From contig DASVVU010000298.1 in assembly GCA_036386395.1 (NCBI GenBank), positions 1-31,968 of the forward strand: a stretch of DNA of 31,968 nucleotides, given 5' to 3'. The translations under genes and the position numbers were made by a program. Under the pieces are notes generated by a model. It saw only the letters and a program-made list of their open reading frames with translations. It had not been told where the DNA came from and ran no database searches. The DNA is from JAJKJG01 sp036386395 (GTDB taxonomy: Bacteria > Pseudomonadota > Alphaproteobacteria > Rhizobiales > Beijerinckiaceae). Of this stretch, positions 23,461-31,325 are shown one piece after another (position 1 is the stretch's first letter; the number at the start of each line of letters is the position of its first letter).

Positions 23461-23736
23461 CTAGCGTTGCCGGAGAAGACCTCCGAATGGCCCTCCAGGG
23501 CCGAAGTTCTTCCAGGCGATATCGCAGGCCCGCGATTTGTCGGCTCGGAACGAGGCGGTGATCTTGTCAACCTCGGCCTGGAGCTCGCTGGATCTCGGTG
23601 CGCTGAAGATGTCGCTTAAACTGAGGTCGTGTTGCTTGAGCATGGCGAGAAGCCGTGCCTGGTCAAACGCGTAAGGACAGTTAATGTCCGCGGCGCTGAC
23701 GTGCACGGCGATCAGGATCGCGAACTCCTTGCCCAT
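23461..23736 (-). CDS. Small putative secreted protein, family not recognised
   Basis: From ATG 23736 the product has 91 residues; a GTG six codons upstream is in frame, but starting at the ATG gives a short signal-peptide-like N-terminus (MGKEFAILIAVHVSAA, cleavage before DINC). The mature part has two cysteines (INCPYAFDQ and RACDIAWKNFGPGG) that may pair, and a helical middle (LLAMLKQHDLSLSDIF, SSELQAEVDKITASF). Codon use resembles neighbouring genes less well than the gsp genes and the upstream bases are AT-rich. It lies between the repeat-protein gene and gspO, in the same direction as both. No function is proposed. A chance frame cannot be excluded. Confidence 0.5.
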   Translation of the reverse strand: MGKEFAILIAVHVSAADINCPYAFDQARLLAMLKQHDLSLSDIFSAPRSSELQAEVDKITASFRADKSRACDIAWKNFGPGGPFGGLLRQR

Positions 23737-23847
23737 GCTGCGCGTCGTGTCCACTCGCGTTACGGTGTTTGCATCATGATTACGAAATTTTCGAAAACAA
23801 CATGCTCAAACAAAGGCACAGAAGCGGAATGGAAGTGACGCCGGCTT

Positions 23848-24375
23848 TCAGGCCGAGACCACGCCGGCGTAGAACACGATCCACAGCGCCGGGCACAGGA
23901 ACGCTCCGAACGGGACCCGGCTCATCCGCCCGACCGCGTTCCCGCGGGCGCGGGCCAGGAGAGCATAGAGCAGCGCCGCTCCCGTCGCGAGCGCGAAGCA
24001 TAACGGGATTTGCTCGAGCGGGAGCCAGGCGCCCACGCCGGCGGCGAGCTTGACGTCGCCGAGGCCGGCGCCCTCCTCGCCCCGCAAGGAGGCGTATCCG
24101 GACCGTAGCGCGGCGAGCGCGCCGGCGGTTCCGGCCGCCCGTGCGAGCGCGCCCGCCGCCGCCTGCCAGGGGCCGAGCGGGTCGAGCGCCAGGGCGGCCA
24201 GGACGCCGCAGGCCAGCGTCGCGAAGGTGACTGTGTCCGGCAGCAGATGAACGCGGGCGTCCACGTCCGCGCCCGCCAGCATCAGGGCGCCGAGCGCGAT
24301 CGAAGTCAGGGCGACGGGCCAGGGTAGCGAGGCCGCCGACAGAGCGGCGACGGCTGCCGTGCCGGCGAGGACCAA
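23848..24375 (-). CDS. gspO: Short prepilin peptidase (A24 family) of the T2SS
   Basis: About 175 residues, all hydrophobic helices. Both aspartate motifs of A24 peptidases are present: GADVDARVHLLPD (Asp37/Asp39 region) and GLGDVKLAAG (Asp107). The N-terminal methyltransferase domain with its CxxC pairs found in PilD/GspO is missing, so the enzyme resembles CpaA/TadV in size. It should cleave leaders of the pseudopilins GspG-J encoded nearby. No ATG or GTG exists between the gspD stop and the first motif; TTG 24375 is the likeliest start, a CTG at about 24402 the alternative. It follows gspD by 57 bp and in the same frame. Confidence 0.78.
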   Translation of the reverse strand: MVLAGTAAVAALSAASLPWPVALTSIALGALMLAGADVDARVHLLPDTVTFATLACGVLAALALDPLGPWQAAAGALARAAGTAGALAALRSGYASLRGEEGAGLGDVKLAAGVGAWLPLEQIPLCFALATGAALLYALLARARGNAVGRMSRVPFGAFLCPALWIVFYAGVVSA

Positions 24376-24432
24376 CGGCCAGCTCGGCTGAAGCGCGCGC
24401 TCCGGATCGCTCAGGGGCGGCGGTCGGATCGG

Positions 24433-26796
24433 TCAGAACCTCGACGAGACCGGCGCGCCGCCCACGGTCGGCCGCTGCGACCGCATCATGTCGAGCTTGT
24501 CGCGGAACTCCTCGGCCACGTGGCGGGCGTCCAGACCGTTCCGGATCAGCTGCGGCCGGATGAAGATGATGAGTTCTGTGCGCTGCTTGTTTCCCGAGGT
24601 AGTCCCGAACAGGTCACCGAGGAACTTGATGTCCCTAAGGCCGGGGATCCCGGACTTTCCGGAGTCCTCGCGTTCGCTGATCAGTCCCCCGAGCAGCACG
24701 GTCTGCCCGCTCATGACCGAGATCGTGGAGCGGACCCGCCGCTGAGAGATCGTGGGGGTCAGGCTCGCCCCCGGATTGGCGACGTTGGAGATCTCCTGCT
24801 CGATGTCGAGGTCGATCGAGCCGTTGGCATGGACGCGCGGCAGCACCTTCAGGATCACGCCGGTCGAGCGGAACTCGACGTTGTTCACGACCGGGGCGCC
24901 CGGGTTGTCGATGAGCGTGGCGGTGCGGGTCGTGACCGGGATCTCGTCGCCCACCTGCAGCATCGCGGGCTGGTTGTCGACGACGACGAGGGACGGGGAG
25001 GACAGCACCTTGACGTTCGTGAAGCTGGACAGGGCGTCGAGCACGACCCGCGGCTGCGCCTCCTGCCCGAGCAGGAGGTTGAACCCGGGCAGGGCCCGCG
25101 AGATGATCGCAGAGGAATCGAGGAGCGCCGCGGAGCCCTTGTCCTTGTTCAGGCCGACGTCCTTGCTCGTGAAGAAGAAGCGCACGCCGTACTGGAGGGC
25201 GTCCGTCAGGCTGATCTCGGCAATCGTGGCGTCGATGGCGACCTGCAGCTGCGGCCGGTCGATGCTGTGCAGGGCGCGCTCGATGGTGCGGTAGTCCTCC
25301 TGGTTGGAATAGATCACGACCGAGTTGTTCATGGCGTCGGCCGTGATGCGGATGCCCTGGAACGGGCCCGGCCCCGAGCTCCCCCCGGCCGACGAAGAGC
25401 CGCCGCCGAAGAAGGAATCCGCGCCTAATGCCTTCTGGGACGAGAAGGTGTCGAACGACGCTGTCGTGGCGCCGCTCGCACCGCCCGCTCCCCCCGACCC
25501 GCCTGCTCCTCCCCCGCCCGAACGGCCGGCTGATCCGCCGCCCTGGGCGCCGCCGAGGCCCCCCGACGCCGCGTACGCACCACCTCCGCCTGAGGCCCCG
25601 GTCCCGCTGCCGCCGGCCGAATCCAGCCGGCCCTTCGTGCTTCTCGAGCCCGGGGCAAGGTTGTCGAAGGGGGAGTCGCCGCCGCCGGAGCGCTGCGACA
25701 CGAAGATGTCGTTCAGGATCGACGCGACCCGCTTCGCGTCGCCGTATTTGACGCGATAGATGCGCAGCGTCGTCCCCGAGGTGTCCGCGCGGTCGAGGCG
25801 CTGGACCCACTCGGTCGCGCGCTGCAGGAACTGCGGATTCTTGGTGACCGCCATCACGGCGTTCATGCGCGAGATCGGCTGGAAGCGGATCACGCCCTGG
25901 CCCTGGCCCCCTTCGCTCGTCTCGAAGATGCGCTCGAGCTCGCCGATCATCGTCTCGGGCGCGGTCGCCTTCAGCGGGAACACGCCGACCGACTGGTTGC
26001 GCATCCACTCGACGTCGAAGGACCGGACGATGTCGAGGGCGGCCCGGCGCTCCGGCCCCGTGCCCTGGACGAAGAGGAGGTTTCGCCCCGCATCGCCCCG
26101 GATGGCGCCCGGCCTCGCGAGGAAGCTCTCCGCCATCTTGGTGACGGTCGCGGCCGACGTGTAGCGCAGCGGCACGACCGAGACGCCGAACCCCGCCTGC
26201 CCGGCGCCGGCGCTGACCGATCCGCTGCCGCCCACCTCGGCGATCGGCACGATCTTGACGAGGCTTCCTTCGCGCACGACCGCCGCGCCGGACATGCGCA
26301 GAACGCTTTCGAACACCGGGAGCACGTCCTTGCGGGCGATGGGGCCGGACGAGGCCAGCGTCACGGCCCCCTGGACGCGGGGATCGACGATGTAGTTGAG
26401 CTCGAGGATGTCGCCGAGGAGGGACTTCGCAACGGTCTGGACGTCGGCGTCCTCAAAGTTGATGTCGACGCCTTCCCGGGTCGGCATCGCGCCCAAGCTC
26501 GCGACGGCGACGCGAGGCGACGCCGGGTCGGGACCCGGCTCTCCCCCGGACGGCTGAGGCAGCGTGACTTCAGCCCCCGGAAAGAGGAGAGGGCGGGAAG
26601 AGCCGTTGGTGATGCCCGAATCACCCTCGATCGGGCTAGGCTGCCGGGCGCTCAGGTCGGCGTAACGGACTGGATCGACGGGGTCGGAACGCGGCCCTCC
26701 CGAGACGCTGCTCTGCATGCAGCCTGAGAGCGCTGACAGAATCGCAAACGCCGCAATGCGCGTGAAGCGACCACCCGTAGCCCGCCAGCCCTGCAC
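24433..26796 (-). CDS. gspD: T2SS secretin GspD, lipoprotein type
   Basis: The protein has 787 residues from GTG 26796. The signal ends in a lipobox LSGC (Cys26) followed by Met, which predicts an acylated outer membrane protein. Domains: N0 (about 113-184, VDINFEDADVQTVAKSLLGD), N1 (about 203-265), N2 (about 271-340), N3 (about 344-512) split by a Gly/Ser/Ala-rich insertion of roughly 110 residues (369-479), and the secretin barrel (about 515-755) with VLSSPSLVVVDNQPAMLQVGDEIPV, VILKVLPRVHANGSIDLDIEQEIS and GQTVLLGGLISE ... GIPGLRDIKFLGDLF. It forms the outer membrane exit channel of the T2SS. Lipidated secretins such as HxcQ are known to reach the outer membrane without a pilotin. It is divergent from gspE. 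Confidence 0.95.
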   Translation of the reverse strand: MQGWRATGGRFTRIAAFAILSALSGCMQSSVSGGPRSDPVDPVRYADLSARQPSPIEGDSGITNGSSRPLLFPGAEVTLPQPSGGEPGPDPASPRVAVASLGAMPTREGVDINFEDADVQTVAKSLLGDILELNYIVDPRVQGAVTLASSGPIARKDVLPVFESVLRMSGAAVVREGSLVKIVPIAEVGGSGSVSAGAGQAGFGVSVVPLRYTSAATVTKMAESFLARPGAIRGDAGRNLLFVQGTGPERRAALDIVRSFDVEWMRNQSVGVFPLKATAPETMIGELERIFETSEGGQGQGVIRFQPISRMNAVMAVTKNPQFLQRATEWVQRLDRADTSGTTLRIYRVKYGDAKRVASILNDIFVSQRSGGGDSPFDNLAPGSRSTKGRLDSAGGSGTGASGGGGAYAASGGLGGAQGGGSAGRSGGGGAGGSGGAGGASGATTASFDTFSSQKALGADSFFGGGSSSAGGSSGPGPFQGIRITADAMNNSVVIYSNQEDYRTIERALHSIDRPQLQVAIDATIAEISLTDALQYGVRFFFTSKDVGLNKDKGSAALLDSSAIISRALPGFNLLLGQEAQPRVVLDALSSFTNVKVLSSPSLVVVDNQPAMLQVGDEIPVTTRTATLIDNPGAPVVNNVEFRSTGVILKVLPRVHANGSIDLDIEQEISNVANPGASLTPTISQRRVRSTISVMSGQTVLLGGLISEREDSGKSGIPGLRDIKFLGDLFGTTSGNKQRTELIIFIRPQLIRNGLDARHVAEEFRDKLDMMRSQRPTVGGAPVSSRF

Positions 26797-27131
26797 AGCC
26801 GCCCCCTTTTCGTTACGAAACCGTTAACACGTGGCGAAATTGAGGACAACGAAGCGAAATGGGAGCGAGCCGTCCCGAGATGATCCCCAAGTGCCTCCGC
26901 GCGCGCTACCGAATGTCGCCGGCAACTCGCCACATTGCTCAAAAACCGCCGGCGAACTCGGCCCAGCGATTCACGCGCTGATACATAGCTTGCGTTCCGC
27001 GAGCCCGCCCCCTCCGGTCCCTAAGCCGGCACGGGAAGCCTAATTTCGTCGTTGTTTCTTGGTGGTTTGCCGCCCGGAGCTGGCGACGAGCCACAGGAAG
27101 TGGTAATCACCCGTCCAGAGGGTAGATCGGG
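26797..27131. promoter_or_regulatory. Divergent promoter region between gspD and gspE
   Basis: This 335-bp region separates the two T2SS transcription units and should contain both promoters. Promoter boxes were not recognised with confidence. A short plus-strand frame inside (26831-27043) has no recognisable product. GC content is lower than in the flanking genes. Confidence 0.5.
26808..26820. promoter_or_regulatory. Short palindrome just upstream of gspD
   Basis: TTTCGT-T-ACGAAA is a perfect 6-bp inverted repeat around one base, 12-24 bp before the gspD start. It could be an operator or part of the gspD leader. Confidence 0.3.
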
Positions 27132-28790
27132 ATGCTGCACGGCGACTTTGTGGCTTACCTGGCCCGGAAAGGGGCGTTGCGGGACCCGCAGGCGCTCGAG
27201 GACGGCCTCGCCGAACGACACGGCGAGATCGACTGGATTGGGCTCACCACGCTCACCCAGACGGGTTTCGCCGATGAGCTCGCGACGTTCTACGATTGTG
27301 GCCGCGTGCACCGCGGCGACCTCGTCGCGAGCCGCTTCGCCGGGACGCCGCTCTCGCCGCGCTTCCTGCGCGAGCGCCGGCTCTTCCCCTATGAGAGCCT
27401 TGCCGGGACCCTGACGCTTGCCATCGCCGCTCCCACGGACGGCGCGGCGGTGCGCGCCGTGGAGCTCGCACTGCGGCGGCCGGTCGCGATCGCGGTAGCG
27501 ACGCCGGACGACATCGAGGCGGCACTCGTCACGAGCCTGCAGCCCGAGGAGCCGCGCGCCGCCGGCGTGGCCGAGGCCGCCGCGGAGGACAATCTCGACG
27601 ACCTGCGCGACCTCGCCGGGGGGGCGCCGGTCGTGCGCACCGTGGATGAGTTCCTGCGCCTTGCAGTCGAGCAGCGGGCGACGGACCTGCACATCGAGCC
27701 CTTCTCAAGCGGTCTGCAGGTGAGGCTGCGGATCGACGGCATGCTCAAGACCATCCCGGCTCCTCCGACGAGCATGGCGAAGGGCATCCTATCGCGTCTG
27801 AAGATCTTGGCCGGCCTTAACATCACCGAGCGGCGCATGCCCCAGGACGGGCGGGCTAAGATCCAGATGAACGGTGCCGAGATCGATCTGCGCGTGGCCA
27901 CAATGCCGACAATACACGGCGAAAGCGCCGTCGTGCGCCTCCTGCGCAAGGGCTCTGGGGTCGTGGCCCTCGACAAAATCGGCCTTTCGCCCCACGGCGA
28001 AGCAATCCTGCGCGGCGCTCTCAAGGCGCCGTACGGGATGATCATCGTGACCGGGCCGACGGGATCGGGCAAGACCACGACCCTGGCCGCGTGCCTGGCC
28101 GAGATGAACGACGCTACTCGGAAGATCCTGACCGTCGAGGATCCGATCGAGTACCAGATTCCCGGCGTCAACCAGACCCAGATCCACCCGACAATCGGGC
28201 TCACCTTCGCCTCGGCCCTGCGCTCGTTCTTGCGTCAGGATCCGGACGTCATCATGGTCGGCGAGATGCGTGACGCCGAGACCGCCCGAATCGGCGTCCA
28301 TGCGGCCCTCACCGGCCACCTCGTCCTGACTACGCTTCACACCAATACGGCGGCCGGCGCGATCCCCCGTCTTATCGACATGGAGGTCGAGAGCTTTCTC
28401 CTGGCGACTTGCGTGCGGGCCATCATCGGCCAGCGGCTCGTTCGCATCCTATGCGAGCACTGCAAGGAGCCGCGGGCCCTATCGACCGCCGATCTCGTCG
28501 ACGACGACCGGTATGCGGCCCTCGGCTTTCGCGAGGGGGAGGTTCTCCACCGTGAGAAGGGCTGCGAGTGGTGCGCTTTCACCGGGTTCCGTGGACGCAA
28601 GGGCGTGTTCGAGGTCCTCGAGGTCACGCCGCAGTTACGCCGGGCGATCGGTCCAAAGAGCGATGCGATCGACCTCGAACGGGCGGCGAGGGACGCCGGA
28701 ATGGCCACAATGACGGAGGACGGCGTCGCGAAGTGCCGCGCCGGCCTGACGACGGTGGACGAGGTTTTTCGCGTCACCGCGAGCTTGTGA
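27132..28790 (+). CDS. gspE: T2SS assembly ATPase GspE
   Basis: The protein has 552 residues. The N-terminal 150 residues form an N1E-type domain (TPLSPRFLRERRLFPYE). The core has VEQRATDLHIEPFSSGLQVR, Walker A GPTGSGKTT (residues 308-316, Lys314), the Asp box (ILTVEDPIEYQIPGVNQTQI), Walker B DPDVIMVGEMRDAETA, and the His box TGHLVLTTLHTNTAAGA. A zinc-binding tetracysteine is present (Cys441, Cys444, Cys478, Cys481), a mark of T2SS/T4P extension ATPases. The protein powers pseudopilus assembly at the inner membrane, usually through GspL. It leads the operon gspE-F-G-H-I-J. Confidence 0.96.
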   Translation: MLHGDFVAYLARKGALRDPQALEDGLAERHGEIDWIGLTTLTQTGFADELATFYDCGRVHRGDLVASRFAGTPLSPRFLRERRLFPYESLAGTLTLAIAAPTDGAAVRAVELALRRPVAIAVATPDDIEAALVTSLQPEEPRAAGVAEAAAEDNLDDLRDLAGGAPVVRTVDEFLRLAVEQRATDLHIEPFSSGLQVRLRIDGMLKTIPAPPTSMAKGILSRLKILAGLNITERRMPQDGRAKIQMNGAEIDLRVATMPTIHGESAVVRLLRKGSGVVALDKIGLSPHGEAILRGALKAPYGMIIVTGPTGSGKTTTLAACLAEMNDATRKILTVEDPIEYQIPGVNQTQIHPTIGLTFASALRSFLRQDPDVIMVGEMRDAETARIGVHAALTGHLVLTTLHTNTAAGAIPRLIDMEVESFLLATCVRAIIGQRLVRILCEHCKEPRALSTADLVDDDRYAALGFREGEVLHREKGCEWCAFTGFRGRKGVFEVLEVTPQLRRAIGPKSDAIDLERAARDAGMATMTEDGVAKCRAGLTTVDEVFRVTASL

Positions 28791-28846
28791 CAGGCGGGTG
28801 GACCAGCCTGGACCCGCACGGTCTGAAGACCGGCAGTGCATGACCG

Positions 28847-30055
28847 ATGGCAAAGTTTAGATATCGTGCCCTGACCGGGTCGGGCGAGGTGGTACGCGGC
28901 GAGGTCGAAGCGCCGTCACGCGAAGAGGTCATCCGCCGGATCGAATATCTGGGGCACCTGCCCATCGAGGCCGAGCCCGCGACGCAAGGGATCCTCGCCA
29001 GGACCGGCGGCTTCAGCGCGAAGCAGCTGCGGTCGCGCGAGCTTACGGTGTTCCTGAGGCAGCTCGCGCTCCTTGTCGGCGCCGGGCTCACGCTTGAGGC
29101 CGCGCTCGCGACGCTGGCCGACGATGCGAGCAAGCCCGTCGCAGCCTTCGCCACCACGCTGCGCTCCGCCATCTCCGCGGGCGAGACCTTCGCGGAGGCG
29201 CTAGAGAAGCACCCGGCGCTGATAGAGCGGGCGTACGTCGCCATGGTCCGAGCCGGTGAGGGATTAAACCGCCTCGGGGCGGTGCTCAACGCTATTGTCA
29301 CTGATCTCGCCCGCAGAGAGGCCCTGACGGAGCGTTTCAACTCGGCCATACGCTACCCGATCTTCCTCATCGGGTCGGCAGTCCTCATCCTGTTCTTCTT
29401 CCTCATCTACGTCGTCCCGCAGTTCGAACCGGTGTTCAAGGATTTGGGCGGCCGACTCAATGTCGGCGCCGCGCTGGTGCTTGCGGCGTCCGGCTGGCTT
29501 CAGGCAAACCTGACCCTGTTCTTCGGTTTGTGCCTTGTTTTCGTGCTTTGCATCTGGCTCAGCTTTAGCCGCCGCGAGTGGCGGGTCCGAATTCTCGCGT
29601 CTCTGGCGTCGCTCCCCGGCATCGCCGGGCCGATGCGCGATCGGAGAACGGCCCAGATCATCGGGATGCTCGGCCTGCTCACCGAGCACGGGGTCGGCTT
29701 GCCCGCTGCCCTCAAGATCCTGCGGGACATCGTGCCCGAGCCGCGACATGCCGCCGCCATCGACCGCCTGCACGACGAGGTCAGGAACGGCCGCCGCTTC
29801 GCCGACGCCCTCGCCGGCACCGACCTCCTCCCGCCGCTCGCGATCCGCATGCTGAAGATCGGGGACGAAACCGGCGACCTCCCGGCCATCGCCGCACATG
29901 CGGCGCAATTCTACGAGCATAAGCTCGGGATCGGCCTCGACCGCCTCATGGGCGCCATCGGCCCGGTGACGATCGTGGTCGTGAGCCTCGTGATCGGCGC
30001 GCTGATCGTGTCCATCATGAGCGCTCTCCTGAGCATCACGGAGCTTGCCCTTTGA
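28847..30055 (+). CDS. gspF: T2SS inner membrane platform protein GspF
   Basis: The protein has 402 residues, the usual length. The N-terminus FRYRALTGSGEVVRGEVEAPSR is typical. Two T2SSF domains follow: the first with TVFLRQLALLVGAGLTLEAAL and ISAGETFAEALEKHP, the second with GMLGLLTEHGVGLPAALKIL and GRRFADALAGTDLLPPLAIRM plus IGDETGDL. Transmembrane helices lie at about 172-193, 217-240 and 372-396. GspF links the GspE motor to the growing pseudopilus. It begins 56 nt after gspE and its stop overlaps the gspG start. Confidence 0.95.
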   Translation: MAKFRYRALTGSGEVVRGEVEAPSREEVIRRIEYLGHLPIEAEPATQGILARTGGFSAKQLRSRELTVFLRQLALLVGAGLTLEAALATLADDASKPVAAFATTLRSAISAGETFAEALEKHPALIERAYVAMVRAGEGLNRLGAVLNAIVTDLARREALTERFNSAIRYPIFLIGSAVLILFFFLIYVVPQFEPVFKDLGGRLNVGAALVLAASGWLQANLTLFFGLCLVFVLCIWLSFSRREWRVRILASLASLPGIAGPMRDRRTAQIIGMLGLLTEHGVGLPAALKILRDIVPEPRHAAAIDRLHDEVRNGRRFADALAGTDLLPPLAIRMLKIGDETGDLPAIAAHAAQFYEHKLGIGLDRLMGAIGPVTIVVVSLVIGALIVSIMSALLSITELAL

Positions 30056-30516
30056 TCGCGAAGCACCGCCGCGCCGGCGCCGACGCACGGAGCGCCTCCC
30101 GCGCCGGAGAGGCCGGGTTCACCCTCGTCGAGCTCCTCGTCGTGCTCACGATCATCAGCCTGATCCTTGGGCTCGTCGGACCGCGCGTCCTGAACTATCT
30201 CGGCGAGTCCCGCGTCAAGACGGCGAAGCTGCAGATCGAGAGCCTCGGATCGGCGCTGGACCTCTACTATCTCGACGCCGGGCGCTATCCCAACACGTCC
30301 GAGGGGCTGAACGCCCTCGTCCAGAAGCCGACCGGCGCCCAGGTCTGGAACGGTCCCTACCTGAAGGGCGGAAAGGTTCCGATGGACCCCTGGGGCAATC
30401 CCTATCAGTATCGCTCCCCGGGCGAGCGGGCCCCTTACGAGATCGTGTCCTTGGGCGCCGATGGTCGCGAAGGTGGAACAGGCACTGCGGCGGACGTCTC
30501 GAACCTGCAGCGTTGA
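30052..30516 (+). CDS. gspG: Major pseudopilin GspG
   Basis: The protein has 154 residues. TTG 30052 overlaps the gspF stop (TTGA) and gives a 22-residue leader ending EAG before FTLVELLVVLTIISL, the prepilin cleavage site with Glu at +5. The globular part has the GspG signature: AKLQIESLGSALDLYYLDAG, RYPNTSEGLNALVQKP, PMDPWGNPYQYRSPG and IVSLGADGREGGTGTAAD, the last being the calcium-binding loop that stabilises pseudopilin polymers. Cleavage is expected by the GspO encoded across the divergent promoter. It is the main subunit of the pseudopilus piston. Confidence 0.96.
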   Translation: MIAKHRRAGADARSASRAGEAGFTLVELLVVLTIISLILGLVGPRVLNYLGESRVKTAKLQIESLGSALDLYYLDAGRYPNTSEGLNALVQKPTGAQVWNGPYLKGGKVPMDPWGNPYQYRSPGERAPYEIVSLGADGREGGTGTAADVSNLQR

Positions 30517-30946
30517 GGCGCAGCGCGGGTTCACGCTGATCGAGGCGATGGCCGTGATGATGATCGTGGCCCTCGTCGCCTCGATCGTCGTCGGCATGAC
30601 CAGGGGGACGGGCCGGGGCGAGCTGAAGGCCCTTGCCCTCGACGCCGCGGACCTCCTCCGGCGGGAGCGGCTGGGCGCGGTCCTCACCGGCCGGCGGCGC
30701 CAGGTCTTCATCGACGGCGACGGCCGCAGCCTGTTCGGCGAGGGCCGCAAGGCCGTCGCGATTCCGGCAGACGTCGTGCTCGACCTGATCGGCACCGACG
30801 CCTCGATGACCGGGCGGCGCCTCGTCGTGCGCTTCGAGCCGGACGGGTCGTCCTCGGGAGCGGCGCTGCGGGTGGCCCGCGGCGGATCCGGCTACGAGGT
30901 GCGGGTCAATTGGTTCACGGGCGGAGTTGCGGTCGTTGAGCCCTGA
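30461..30946 (+). CDS. gspH: Minor pseudopilin GspH
   Basis: The protein has 161 residues from ATG 30461, which overlaps the end of gspG by 56 bp in another frame; a GTG at 30473 is an alternative. Prepilin leader ends AQRG before FTLIEAMAVMMIVALVAS with Glu at +5. The rest is short and variable with two GspH-like beta regions (RRQVFIDGDGRSLFGEGR and RLVVRFEPDGSSSGAALRVA), matching GspH 'vxfxxdGsstGgxixl'. It is a minor subunit of the pseudopilus. Confidence 0.88.
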   Translation: MVAKVEQALRRTSRTCSVEAQRGFTLIEAMAVMMIVALVASIVVGMTRGTGRGELKALALDAADLLRRERLGAVLTGRRRQVFIDGDGRSLFGEGRKAVAIPADVVLDLIGTDASMTGRRLVVRFEPDGSSSGAALRVARGGSGYEVRVNWFTGGVAVVEP

Positions 30947-31325
30947 TCGGCAAGCGCGGCGCGCCGGCTTCACGCTCATCGAGGCGCTCGTCGCCCTCAC
31001 CCTGATTCTCGCCTTCGCGGGGGCGGTCGTGCCGTTCCTATTCCAGGCGCGGAGCATCATGAGCCTGGCGGACCGGCGCGTCGCGGCGCACATGCTGCTT
31101 CGCTCCCTGATCGCTGCCCCCTTCGACCGCTCGGCCGTCGCGAACGTGCGCGAGGGCGAGACGTCGGGCCTGCGCTGGCGCGTCATCGCCCAGCCGGTCG
31201 CGCTTCCCATGCTCCCGCCCGCCGAGGGAATGAACTGGGTCCCCATGCGGATTGCCGCGACCGTGTCCTGGGGGCCCGGGCGCGTCATTTCCGCCGAGAC
31301 GATGCGGCTCGGGCAGGTGAAATGA
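30927..31325 (+). CDS. gspI: Minor pseudopilin GspI
   Basis: The protein has 132 residues. TTG 30927 (or TTG 30936) lies inside the end of gspH. Leader ends RRAG before FTLIEALVALTLILAFAGAV. The globular part includes LRSLIAAPFDRSAVANVREGETSGLRWRV, which fits the GspI pattern of a Gly-rich bend followed by a W-R-V strand. It belongs to the tip complex with GspJ and GspK. Its stop overlaps the gspJ start (ATGA). Confidence 0.85.
   Translation: MRSLSPDRQARRAGFTLIEALVALTLILAFAGAVVPFLFQARSIMSLADRRVAAHMLLRSLIAAPFDRSAVANVREGETSGLRWRVIAQPVALPMLPPAEGMNWVPMRIAATVSWGPGRVISAETMRLGQVK

Noticed and set aside
24520..25428. Plus-strand frame antisense to gspD
   Set aside because: Asp/Val/Gly/Arg-rich antisense shadow of the secretin barrel, with no recognisable domain.
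26831..27043. 70-codon frame in the gspD-gspE divergent region
   Set aside because: Lies in the expected promoter region, ends in a Pro-rich stretch and resembles no known protein.
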